DNA from: Sphingomonadaceae bacterium | GTDB lineage: Bacteria > Pseudomonadota > Alphaproteobacteria > Sphingomonadales > Sphingomonadaceae | Direction: 5' to 3' | Length of the DNA stretch: 6,121 bases | NCBI GenBank assembly: GCA_020446665.1 | Contig: JAGREF010000268.1 | Location: 1-6,121, forward strand | In this document: positions 1-5,726 of the stretch, one piece after another | Numbering within the stretch: the stretch's first letter is position 1 | How the letters are laid out: each line of letters starts with the position of its first letter | Made by a program: the position numbers and the translations under genes | The notes under the pieces: generated by a model | The model's database searches: none | What the model was told of the DNA's origin: nothing | The model's input: the letters and a program-made list of their open reading frames with translations, nothing else

Positions 1-568
1 TCTTGTCCGCATCGGCCACGCCCACCGTCATCGCATTGACGAGGATATTGCCATCATAGGCCGGATGGAAATTGGTTTCGCCGCATACGGTGGGAACGCC
101 CACGCAATTACCGTAGCCACCAATCCCGGCGACCACACCCTTCACGAGGTGCTGCATCTTGGGGTGGTCTGGCCGCCCGAAACGCAGCGCATTGGCATTG
201 GCGACCGGCCGTGCACCCATGGTGAAGACATCGCGCAGGATACCGCCAACGCCCGTAGCTGCGCCCTGATAGGGTTCGATATAGCTGGGGTGGTTGTGGC
301 TCTCCATCTTGAAGATTGCCGCCTGACCATCGCCAATGTCGATCACGCCGGCATTTTCGCCGGGGCCGCAAATGACCCAGGGTGCCTCGGTCGGAAGCTT
401 CTTCAGATGCAGGCGGCTGCTCTTGTAGGAGCAATGCTCGGACCACATGACGGAAAAGATGCCCAGTTCGACAAGATTGGGCTCACGGCCCAATGCGTGA
501 AGAACGCGGTCATATTCTTCGGGACTGAGGCCATGGGCCTCGACGACATCGGGCGTAATCTCGGACAT
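1..568 (-). CDS. purL: Phosphoribosylformylglycinamidine synthase subunit PurL (N-terminal part, runs off left edge)
   Basis: This encodes the ATP-dependent synthetase subunit that converts formylglycinamide ribonucleotide to the amidine, the fourth step of cytoplasmic de novo purine synthesis. It normally works with PurQ (glutaminase) and PurS. Only residues 1-189 are visible. They contain the hallmark [10 protein letters not shown] at 41-50, [20 protein letters not shown] at 87-106 (nucleotide and Mg binding), [14 protein letters not shown] at 108-121 and [12 protein letters not shown] at 153-164. The catalytic motif lies close to the N-terminus, which marks the small PurL form (about 730-750 aa), so roughly a quarter of the gene is present. 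The ATG at 568-566 is supported by an AAGGG ribosome binding site at 579-575, 6 nt upstream. The gene follows two membrane-protein genes on the same strand with a 32-nt gap, so it is probably cotranscribed with them. Residue 162 is Cys, where many PurL proteins have Gly. The identification is secure. Confidence 0.97.
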   Translation of the reverse strand, partial: MSEITPDVVEAHGLSPEEYDRVLHALGREPNLVELGIFSVMWSEHCSYKSSRLHLKKLPTEAPWVICGPGENAGVIDIGDGQAAIFKMESHNHPSYIEPYQGAATGVGGILRDVFTMGARPVANANALRFGRPDHPKMQHLVKGVVAGIGGYGNCVGVPTVCGETNFHPAYDGNILVNAMTVGVADADK

Positions 569-600
569 GACGCGCCCTTAGCTCCGTGTGCGCGGCTTCG

Positions 601-1254
601 CTAGCCCTGACTTGGGCTGATTGCACGCCTTGTCCCCAGCCACCATGCGAGGAGCACCGCCACTGTAAAGGCCACCAGCCCGGTGATGGGGACCTGTGCG
701 CTCATTTCGCTGGCCTGCTCTCCGAACCAGTTAACCAGTTGCAGCACCAGCAGAACCACGGACAGGACAATCAGCGGCAGCATTTTCCCCTTTGCCCGGC
801 GCTGGTAATAGACCAGCGCGGCAAGAATAATGCCCAGTTCCAGCGGCATGGCGATCCATGGGTGATCCCACAGGCCCAGGCCGAGTTTGGGCGGCGTTCC
901 CACCAGAGTGAGATCCGGGCGATGCACGAGCAGGTCCAGCAGCCAGTGCGACACAACCACACCGGCGGCAAGCAGCGCAGCGATGCGGTTTTTCAGCGCC
1001 AGCCAGACCAGCGCGGCAAGGATGGCCGCCCAGCCAATCGTGCCTAGCAAGCTATGTGTCCAGGGCATGTGATAAAGGTCAAACGGGACCATTTTGGTGA
1101 TGCCGGGGACAATCCGCATATGCTCGACGCCGAGCAGGACGAAGGCGAAGAAGGCAAAATCGACCAACTGTGCGCCGACAAACAGAACCCACAATTTAGG
1201 CGCCTTGGGATGCGCGCTGGCGACGAGTGCGGGTGCCCAATGGCCTATGAACAT
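601..1254 (-). CDS. Polytopic membrane protein, YdjM-like putative metal-dependent hydrolase
   Basis: This is a 217-aa integral membrane protein with about six hydrophobic segments (roughly 22-41, 70-88, 91-109, 135-150, 159-175 and 188-206). Conserved-looking polar residues sit at the membrane edges: H5, H15, D32, H45, H62, the THS motif at 66-68, and SHWLLDLLVH at 102-111. The TH-S and SH-x-LLD pair resembles the YdjM family (PF04307, inner-membrane putative metal-dependent hydrolases), but the family's N-terminal metal motif is not clearly matched. The assignment is therefore tentative and no substrate can be named. The ATG at 1254-1252 directly abuts the TGA of the upstream DUF2177 gene. 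An AAGGA ribosome binding site (1267-1263) lies inside that upstream gene, 8 nt from the start, which favours translational coupling. The stop is 32 nt before purL. That it is a real membrane protein gene is near certain; the family call is moderate. Confidence 0.85.
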   Translation of the reverse strand: MFIGHWAPALVASAHPKAPKLWVLFVGAQLVDFAFFAFVLLGVEHMRIVPGITKMVPFDLYHMPWTHSLLGTIGWAAILAALVWLALKNRIAALLAAGVVVSHWLLDLLVHRPDLTLVGTPPKLGLGLWDHPWIAMPLELGIILAALVYYQRRAKGKMLPLIVLSVVLLVLQLVNWFGEQASEMSAQVPITGLVAFTVAVLLAWWLGTRRAISPSQG

Positions 1255-1650
1255 TCAGGAAATCCTTGTTGCGACCCAGCACGCTATAGTCGCTGCAACG
1301 GCCGTGGCAAAGGTGCCCCAAACAATGTCCACCAGTGTCACATGGACCGGCCAGACCTTCATCGTCGCCTGATTGGTCAGATCATATGTTGCATAGCACA
1401 GCGCCCCCAGCAGCGCGCCATTCAGCGTCGCCTGACCAATCCCGCCTGCAATGCCGGGGCGGACGGCGAACCACACGATCCCGGCAATATACATCAGATA
1501 GAACACCGCCGCGGGTGCACCGCGAAAGGAATCGGCCAGTAGTTCCCCGATAGCCGGGCGATAGAATTTCGGGCCGGCCCAGCGCAGCCACAGCGCGTCG
1601 AGCACGCCAAAGCTCACAGCCGTCGCAATATAGGCGATAATCCACTTCAT
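1255..1650 (-). CDS. DUF2177 family membrane protein
   Basis: This encodes a 131-aa protein with four predicted membrane helices (about 2-20, 46-64, 74-90 and 104-126) and a short Arg/Lys-containing loop after the first. It matches my knowledge of DUF2177 (PF09945): an N-terminal DALWLRWAGPKFYRPAIG segment at 18-35, then YATYDLTNQATMKVWP at 86-101, followed by TLVDIVWG at 105-112. The length is typical of the family, and the function is unknown. The ATG at 1650-1648 has a strong GGGGAG ribosome binding site (1664-1659) 8 nt upstream. It appears to be the first gene of the leftward operon, 51 bp from the divergent xseB start. Its TGA abuts the next ATG with no gap, so the two membrane proteins are likely made together and may act together; that last point is inference. 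Confidence 0.92.
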   Translation of the reverse strand: MKWIIAYIATAVSFGVLDALWLRWAGPKFYRPAIGELLADSFRGAPAAVFYLMYIAGIVWFAVRPGIAGGIGQATLNGALLGALCYATYDLTNQATMKVWPVHVTLVDIVWGTFATAVAATIACWVATRIS

Positions 1651-1701
1651 GATGCACGCTCCCCAACTGGCATAGCTTGACCACGGCGAGCGGGACCGTC
1701 A
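1651..1701. promoter_or_regulatory. Divergent promoter region (candidate)
   Basis: These 51 bp separate two divergently read operons, so any dedicated promoters must lie here or inside the flanking coding starts. There is a -35-like TTGACC on the plus strand at 1677-1682, and a TTGACG on the minus strand at 1702-1697, each 5 of 6 to the sigma-70 consensus. Neither has a convincing -10 box at 16-18 nt: the best plus-strand match is AATGCT at 1701-1706, 3 of 6. The assignment rests mainly on gene layout. Confidence 0.35.
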
Positions 1702-1965
1702 ATGCTGACGCTCATGAGTGAAGGTGGTTCCGACATTTCGCAATTAAGCTTCGAAGACGCGCTGCGCGCCTTGGAAGAGGTGGTTCGCAAGCTGGAAAGT
1801 GGCGAAGTGCCGCTCGATGATTCGATCTCGCTCTATGAGCGGGGTGAGCAATTGCGCGCGCATTGTCAGGCGCGGCTTGATGCCGCGCAGGCGCGGATCG
1901 ACAAGATCGTGCAAGGGCCGGATGGATCGGCGCAATCGACCCAGCCATTTGACCCGGCCAGCTGA
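1702..1965 (+). CDS. xseB: Exodeoxyribonuclease VII small subunit
   Basis: This encodes the small subunit of exonuclease VII, which degrades single-stranded DNA in both directions as a complex of one XseA with several XseB chains. It acts in the cytoplasm in repair and recombination. The 87-aa sequence has the family core SFEDALRALEEVVRKLESGE at 16-35, then PLDDSISLYERGEQL at 37-51. The rest is a charged two-helix hairpin with a short variable tail, and the length is typical (70-90 aa). Two starts are possible: ATG 1702, with a weak purine-rich GAGCGGG at 1688-1694, and ATG 1714, which has no ribosome binding site but would suit a leaderless message. I kept 1702 with modest confidence. XseA is not in the window. 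The stop is 1 nt before ispA, an arrangement (xseB-ispA) common in proteobacteria. Confidence 0.95.
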   Translation: MLTLMSEGGSDISQLSFEDALRALEEVVRKLESGEVPLDDSISLYERGEQLRAHCQARLDAAQARIDKIVQGPDGSAQSTQPFDPAS

Positions 1966-1966
1966 C

Positions 1967-2875
1967 ATGGAACTGGTTGGCACCAATTCAAACCTGCTTG
2001 CCGATGCGCTTGGGCACATCCAGCGTGAAATCGACGCTGCCTTTGATGCCTTTCTGCCCATGCCCGGCGATACGCGGGCACGATTGGTAGAGGCCATGCG
2101 CTATGCCGCGATTGGCGGGGGCAAGCGTGTGCGGCCCTTGCTGGTTGCGGCCACGGCAGAGCTTTACGGAGTTGATCGCGATGCCGCAGTGCGCGCAGGC
2201 TGCGCGGTGGAGGCAATCCATGTCTATTCGCTGATCCATGATGATCTGCCCTGCATGGATGATGACGATATGCGGCATGGCAAACCCACCGTGCACAAGC
2301 AGTTCGATGATGCGACTGCCGTGCTGGCCGGTGATTGCCTGCATGCACTGGCGTTTGAAATTCTTGCCGATCCGGCGACCAGCGGTGATCCCTTTGTCCG
2401 GACCGAACTGATCCAGACGCTTGCCACGGCCAGCGGCAAGGATGGCATGGCGGGCGGGCAGATGATGGATATCGTTGCCGAGGAACAGGATTACGATCTC
2501 CACACCATCACCCGCCTGCAACAGCTGAAGACCGGCGCATTGCTGGCGGCATCGGTGGAGATGGGCGCTATTCTGGGGCGGATCGCTCCGGAAGGGCGGG
2601 GGCATTTGCGCGCTTATGCCCGCGACATTGGCCTTGCCTTTCAGATTGCCGACGATCTGCTCGACCATGAAGGCGACGAAGCCAAGGCGGGCAAGGCGCT
2701 GCGCAAGGATGAAGGGCAGGGCAAACAGACCTTTGTCAGCCTGATGGGGGCTGACAAGGCGCGGGAACAGGCCCATGCGCTGGTTGATCAGGCCATTGGC
2801 CATCTGGGCACGCATGGCAGCGAAGCAAATCTGCTGCGTGCGCTGGCACGATTTATTGTGGAGAGGGACAGATAA
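1967..2875 (+). CDS. ispA: Farnesyl diphosphate synthase (polyprenyl synthetase family)
   Basis: This cytoplasmic prenyltransferase condenses isopentenyl diphosphate with dimethylallyl and geranyl diphosphates to give C15 farnesyl diphosphate, a precursor for quinones, undecaprenyl phosphate, hopanoids and carotenoids. The 302-aa protein shows GGGKRVRP at 50-57 (substrate binding) and the first Asp-rich motif DDLPCMD at 92-98. It also has KTG at 188-190 and the second Asp-rich motif DDLLD at 229-233. The two-residue insertion in the first motif and Tyr at position -5 (Y87) are the signature of bacterial (type II) C15 synthases, which argues against a geranylgeranyl or longer-chain product. 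The frame stays open upstream to 1799, but that part overlaps xseB and reads unlike this family, so ATG 1967, 1 nt after the xseB TGA, is the start. Translation is probably coupled to xseB. Confidence 0.96.
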   Translation: MELVGTNSNLLADALGHIQREIDAAFDAFLPMPGDTRARLVEAMRYAAIGGGKRVRPLLVAATAELYGVDRDAAVRAGCAVEAIHVYSLIHDDLPCMDDDDMRHGKPTVHKQFDDATAVLAGDCLHALAFEILADPATSGDPFVRTELIQTLATASGKDGMAGGQMMDIVAEEQDYDLHTITRLQQLKTGALLAASVEMGAILGRIAPEGRGHLRAYARDIGLAFQIADDLLDHEGDEAKAGKALRKDEGQGKQTFVSLMGADKAREQAHALVDQAIGHLGTHGSEANLLRALARFIVERDR

Positions 2876-2880
2876 TTGTC

Positions 2881-3399
2881 ATGAGCAGCACCCAACGCAT
2901 CGGCATCTATCCCGGAACTTTCGATCCGATCACGCTTGGCCATGCGGATATTATCCGCCGGGGGAGCAAGCTTGTGGACAAGCTGATTATCGGCGTCACC
3001 ACCAATCCCAGCAAGAACCCGATGTTCAGCCCGGAAGAGCGGATAACGATGGTTCGCGAAGAAGTGGCGACCATGGGGATCGAGAATGTCGAAGTGGTCG
3101 GCTTCAACGCGTTGTTGATGCATTGGGCCGAAAAGATGGGGGCCAGCGTGATTGTCCGCGGCCTGCGGGCGGTCGCAGATTTTGAATATGAATATCAGAT
3201 GGCGGGGATGAACCAGCAGCTGAACGAGAATATCGACACGATCTTCCTGATGGCAGACGTCTCGCTCCAGCCCATCGCCTCCAAGCTGGTCAAGGAAATC
3301 GCCATGTTCGGCGGCGAAATAGCACCTTTTGTCAGCCCCACCGTGCGCGAGCAGGTCAATAGCAGAGTCGAGAAACTGGGCCGCCGCGGTGACTACTGA
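2881..3399 (+). CDS. coaD: Phosphopantetheine adenylyltransferase
   Basis: This enzyme transfers AMP from ATP to 4'-phosphopantetheine to give dephospho-CoA, the penultimate step of coenzyme A synthesis in the cytoplasm. The 172-aa protein has the nucleotidyltransferase signature YPGTFDPITLGH at 10-21, whose final His belongs to the T/HxGH motif. It continues with NPSKNPMFSPEER at 42-54, IVRGLRAVADFEYEYQMAGM at 91-110 and PIASKLVKEIA at 131-141. These match CoaD throughout, and the length is usual for the family. The ATG lies 5 nt after the ispA TAA. The nearest purine-rich stretch, GAGAGGG at 2861-2867, is 13 nt upstream, longer than ideal, so translation may depend on coupling to ispA. It is probably the last gene of the xseB-ispA-coaD operon. 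Function is secure. Confidence 0.97.
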   Translation: MSSTQRIGIYPGTFDPITLGHADIIRRGSKLVDKLIIGVTTNPSKNPMFSPEERITMVREEVATMGIENVEVVGFNALLMHWAEKMGASVIVRGLRAVADFEYEYQMAGMNQQLNENIDTIFLMADVSLQPIASKLVKEIAMFGGEIAPFVSPTVREQVNSRVEKLGRRGDY

Positions 3400-3493
3400 T
3401 CTCACCTTCCACATGGCTGCACCGATCATTCATTGAACGGACAGACCGCCCCGGCTAGATGGTCGGCATATTTTGTGAAATGACGGAAATTCG
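3400..3493 (+). promoter_or_regulatory. Intergenic region upstream of the cyclophilin gene, candidate promoter
   Basis: This 94-nt gap is the longest non-coding stretch in the window. A TTGAAC at 3433-3438 followed 17 nt later by TAGATG at 3456-3461 is a weak sigma-70-like pair (about 4 of 6 and 3 of 6). GGA at 3485-3487, 6 nt before the ATG, probably serves as the ribosome binding site. I see no stable T-tailed hairpin after coaD, so readthrough from the upstream operon is possible. Confidence 0.25.
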
Positions 3494-4171
3494 ATGTTCA
3501 AACGCCTGATTGCTGCCAGTGCCCTTGCTGCCCTGGCCCTGACCCCGGTTGCTGCCTCTGCCAAGAAGGCGAAGGAGCCAGCCCCGGCTGCCCGGCCGGA
3601 ACCTGCCAAGGTCAATTACAATGTAGCAGAGGATCGCGAGAATATCCTTCTGCTTGATCTGTCCAATGGCAAGCGGGTAGCCATCCGTTTGATGCCGGAC
3701 TGGGCACCTAACCATGTCGAACGGATCAAGACGTTGACCCGGGAAGGCTTCTATGACGGGGTGATTTTCCATCGTGTGATTGATGGTTTCATGGCGCAAA
3801 CCGGTGACCCGACCGGCACCGGGACCGGTGGCTCGCAATTGCCGGACCTGAAGGAAGAGTTCAACCGTCTGCCTCATGTGCGCGGTAGCGTCGCCATGGC
3901 GCGCGCCCAGTCGGAAGACAGCGCGAACAGCCAGTTCTTCATCGTTTTCTACCCGCGTTTCAGCCTCGACAAGCGCTACACCAATTTTGGCCGCGTAATT
4001 TCGGGAATGGATGCTGTGGACACGATCCAGCGCGGCGAACCGCCTGCAAACCCGACACGGATTGTCCAGGCGTCCATCGCTTCGGACAATAAGCCAGTGC
4101 CCGCGATGCAGGCACCAGCGCCGAAGCAGGAAGTCACTCTCGACATGCTGAACGCCCCGCTCAGCAACTAG
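3494..4171 (+). CDS. Exported cyclophilin-type peptidylprolyl cis-trans isomerase
   Basis: This enzyme catalyses cis-trans isomerisation of prolyl bonds during protein folding, here probably in the periplasm. The 225-aa precursor starts with a signal peptide (KR at 3-4, a hydrophobic Ala/Leu core, ASA at 21-23, likely cleavage before K24). A Lys/Ala/Pro-rich linker follows at about 24-40, then the cyclophilin domain at about 48-195. Recognisable motifs are FYDGVIFHRVIDGFMAQTGD at 86-105 (catalytic Arg R94, F99, Q102), TGTGTGG at 107-113, SVAMARA at 132-138 and NSQFFI at 145-150. The tail after 200 is Pro/Ala-rich with no known motif. By hand alignment, the tryptophan that binds cyclosporin in human CypA is Ser157 here, so low drug sensitivity is expected. 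No lipobox cysteine is present. The gene sits 37 nt upstream of queA. The family is secure; cell location is inferred from the signal peptide. Confidence 0.95.
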   Translation: MFKRLIAASALAALALTPVAASAKKAKEPAPAARPEPAKVNYNVAEDRENILLLDLSNGKRVAIRLMPDWAPNHVERIKTLTREGFYDGVIFHRVIDGFMAQTGDPTGTGTGGSQLPDLKEEFNRLPHVRGSVAMARAQSEDSANSQFFIVFYPRFSLDKRYTNFGRVISGMDAVDTIQRGEPPANPTRIVQASIASDNKPVPAMQAPAPKQEVTLDMLNAPLSN

Positions 4172-4202
4172 GGCTTGCTGCCTTTGGTTAGCCCTGTAGG
4201 GC
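4170..4202 (+). promoter_or_regulatory. Alternative hairpins over the queA ribosome binding site
   Basis: AGGGCT at 4170-4175 is a perfect inverted repeat of AGCCCT at 4190-4195 (14-nt loop). The second arm overlaps GCCC at 4191-4194, which can instead pair with GGGC at 4199-4202 across a 4-nt loop. GGGC includes the queA ribosome binding site (AGGG, 4198-4201), so the two hairpins are mutually exclusive and only the second hides the site. The first arm begins in the cyclophilin stop codon, so a terminating ribosome could influence the choice. There is no T-run, so this is not an intrinsic terminator. The pairing is visible in the sequence; a regulatory role is inference. Confidence 0.35.
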
Positions 4203-4208
4203 AAGCGC

Positions 4209-5240
4209 ATGCGTGTTGAACTGTTCGATTTCGAGCTCCCGCCAGAGCGGATAGCCCTGCGTCCTGCCCGGCCACGTGATGCAGCGCGGATGCTGGTGGC
4301 CGACGGAGCGACAGCACCCTTTCGCGATGCTACTGTTCGCGACTTGCCAGGCTTGCTGTCTCCCGGCGATGTGCTGGTCTTCAACGATACGCGCGTGATC
4401 CCCGCCCAGCTCGAAGGGCGCCGGGGCGATGCGAAGATCGGTGCGACGCTGCACAAGCGGATCGACCTGCGCCGTTGGCAGGCCTTTGTGAAGAATGCGA
4501 AGCGCCTGCGCGAAGGCGATCTGGTGGAATTCCCCGCGGGTGTAATGGCCACGGCAGAGGCTCGTGCCGCAGATGGCAGCTGGACACTCGCCTTCCATGG
4601 TGAGGAACCGGTTGAGGTCCTGCTCGAACGGGCCGGAACCATGCCCCTGCCGCCATATATTGCGGGCAAGCGGGGCACCGATGAGCGGGATCGTGAAGAT
4701 TACCAGACTATGTTTGCGCAGAAGGATGGTGCGGTTGCGGCCCCCACGGCTTCGCTCCATTTCACGCACGAACTGGTGGCTGCGCTGGATTCTGCCGGCA
4801 TCGTCCGCGAAACGCTGACCCTGCATGTTGGCGCAGGTACTTTCCTGCCGGTCAAGGCAGAGGATACCACCGAGCACCAGATGCACGCCGAATGGGGGCG
4901 GATCGACGCGGCCACGGCCGATCGGCTCAACGCCGCGCGCCGGGCTGGACACCGTGTAATCCCGGTAGGCACGACCAGCCTGCGCCTGCTGGAAAGCGCG
5001 GCCGGGGAAGATGGCATTATCCGCCCGTTTGAAGGCGATACGGCGATTTTCATCACCCCCGGCTATCGCTTCCGCGCGGTTGACGGTCTTATGACCAATT
5101 TCCACCTACCGAAATCCACCCTATTCATGCTGGTGAGTGCGATGATGGGACTGGACCGGATGCAGGCTGCCTATGCCCATGCTATCGCTGAGGAATATCG
5201 TTTCTACAGCTACGGCGATTCCAGCCTGTTGCTGCCTTGA
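4209..5240 (+). CDS. queA: S-adenosylmethionine:tRNA ribosyltransferase-isomerase
   Basis: QueA moves the ribosyl part of S-adenosylmethionine onto preQ1 already inserted at the wobble position (G34) of tRNAs for Asn, Asp, His and Tyr, forming epoxyqueuosine, the precursor of queuosine. The 343-aa protein is close to the family's usual length. It carries the family's motifs in order: ARMLVAD at 26-32, [16 protein letters not shown] at 57-72, PLPPYI at 146-151, [20 protein letters not shown] at 164-183, [20 protein letters not shown] at 206-225, [10 protein letters not shown] at 254-263, [16 protein letters not shown] at 296-311 and the C-terminal YRFYSYGD at 330-337. The ATG at 4209 has AGGG 7 nt upstream. 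In many relatives tgt follows; here a small exported protein gene begins 15 nt after the stop, and tgt is not visible in the window. Confidence 0.97.
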   Translation: MRVELFDFELPPERIALRPARPRDAARMLVADGATAPFRDATVRDLPGLLSPGDVLVFNDTRVIPAQLEGRRGDAKIGATLHKRIDLRRWQAFVKNAKRLREGDLVEFPAGVMATAEARAADGSWTLAFHGEEPVEVLLERAGTMPLPPYIAGKRGTDERDREDYQTMFAQKDGAVAAPTASLHFTHELVAALDSAGIVRETLTLHVGAGTFLPVKAEDTTEHQMHAEWGRIDAATADRLNAARRAGHRVIPVGTTSLRLLESAAGEDGIIRPFEGDTAIFITPGYRFRAVDGLMTNFHLPKSTLFMLVSAMMGLDRMQAAYAHAIAEEYRFYSYGDSSLLLP

Positions 5241-5247
5241 AGGGGAG
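5241..5247 (+). promoter_or_regulatory. Ribosome binding site fixing the start of the small exported protein
   Basis: AGGGGAG lies 8 nt before ATG 5256 and immediately after the queA TGA. A TTG at 5250 is in frame but only 2 nt from this site, too close for normal initiation, so the ATG is preferred. Confidence 0.75.
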
Positions 5248-5255
5248 ACTTGCCC

Positions 5256-5726
5256 ATGCGTTATTTGTCGATGACCCTTATTTGCCTTGGCCTCGGCGCT
5301 GCTACGCCCGCAGCGGCCCAAACGGCCTCAAGCCAGAGCAATGCTGAGCGGCTGGGTAACTGCCTGGTGAGCAAAACCACCGGAGAGGACCGAATCCTCT
5401 CTGCCCGTTGGATTCTGGCCGCCATGGCCAGTGCCCCGCAGGTCGCTGACGTCGCACATGTCGAACCAGCCAAGAAAGAGGAAATAGACCGGGCGATGGC
5501 ACGGCTGTTCACGCGGCTCATGACCAAAGATTGCCTGGAAGAGGCCAGGCCGTTGTTGCTGGCACGCGACGGAGCCGGGGCGCGGACAGCAGGGGAAGCG
5601 CTAGGCAGGATCGCGATGCAGGAGTTGCTCTCTGATCCCAAGGCAGTGGCTGCGGTGGCAAAATATGCCACCTATATCGACTACCGGGAATTTGAGGTGT
5701 TCATGCCCGGCGCCTCTGGTCAGTGA
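5256..5726 (+). CDS. Small exported protein of unknown function with two cysteines
   Basis: I do not recognise a named family. The 156-aa precursor has a clear signal peptide: R2, a hydrophobic Leu/Ala core, and the AAA-Q junction at 19-22, so the mature protein of about 135 aa should be periplasmic or secreted. Mature residues include NAERLGNCLVSKTTGEDR at 29-46 and KDCLEEARPLLLARDGAG at 91-108. C36 and C93 are the only cysteines after the signal peptide and could form a disulfide. The rest looks mainly helical (SARWILAAMA at 49-58, AMARLFTRLM at 80-89, AGEALGRIAMQELL at 112-125). No enzyme motif or membrane segment is seen. It starts 15 nt after queA with a strong ribosome binding site, so it is probably cotranscribed with it. 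Its last 7 nt overlap the convergent gene. Coding status is well supported; function is unknown. Confidence 0.88.
   Translation: MRYLSMTLICLGLGAATPAAAQTASSQSNAERLGNCLVSKTTGEDRILSARWILAAMASAPQVADVAHVEPAKKEEIDRAMARLFTRLMTKDCLEEARPLLLARDGAGARTAGEALGRIAMQELLSDPKAVAAVAKYATYIDYREFEVFMPGASGQ

Noticed and set aside
65..604. A 179-codon open frame on the plus strand.
   Set aside because: It is antisense to purL, whose signature motifs are continuous on the other strand.
1799..1966. An N-terminal extension of the ispA frame by 56 codons.
   Set aside because: It overlaps xseB in another frame and encodes an Arg/Ser-rich stretch unlike polyprenyl synthetases; ATG 1967 right after the xseB stop fits better.
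3388..3406. A 5-bp hairpin (GGTGA with TCACC) around the coaD stop codon as a terminator.
   Set aside because: The stem is short, the loop is 9 nt and no T-run follows, so it does not look like an intrinsic terminator.
3802..3833. A repeated ACCGG motif as a possible DNA repeat or binding-site cluster.
   Set aside because: It encodes the normal Gly/Thr-rich cyclophilin loop (GDPTGTGTGG), so codon choice explains the repetition.
3455..4678. A 407-codon open frame on the minus strand.
   Set aside because: It lies opposite the confidently identified cyclophilin and queA genes, has no recognisable domain, and its Ser/Arg-rich composition is typical of an antisense shadow in GC-rich DNA.
4188..5105. 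A 305-codon open frame on the minus strand within queA.
   Set aside because: It is fully antisense to queA, whose motifs run the whole length of the plus strand; no family features or ribosome binding site were seen.
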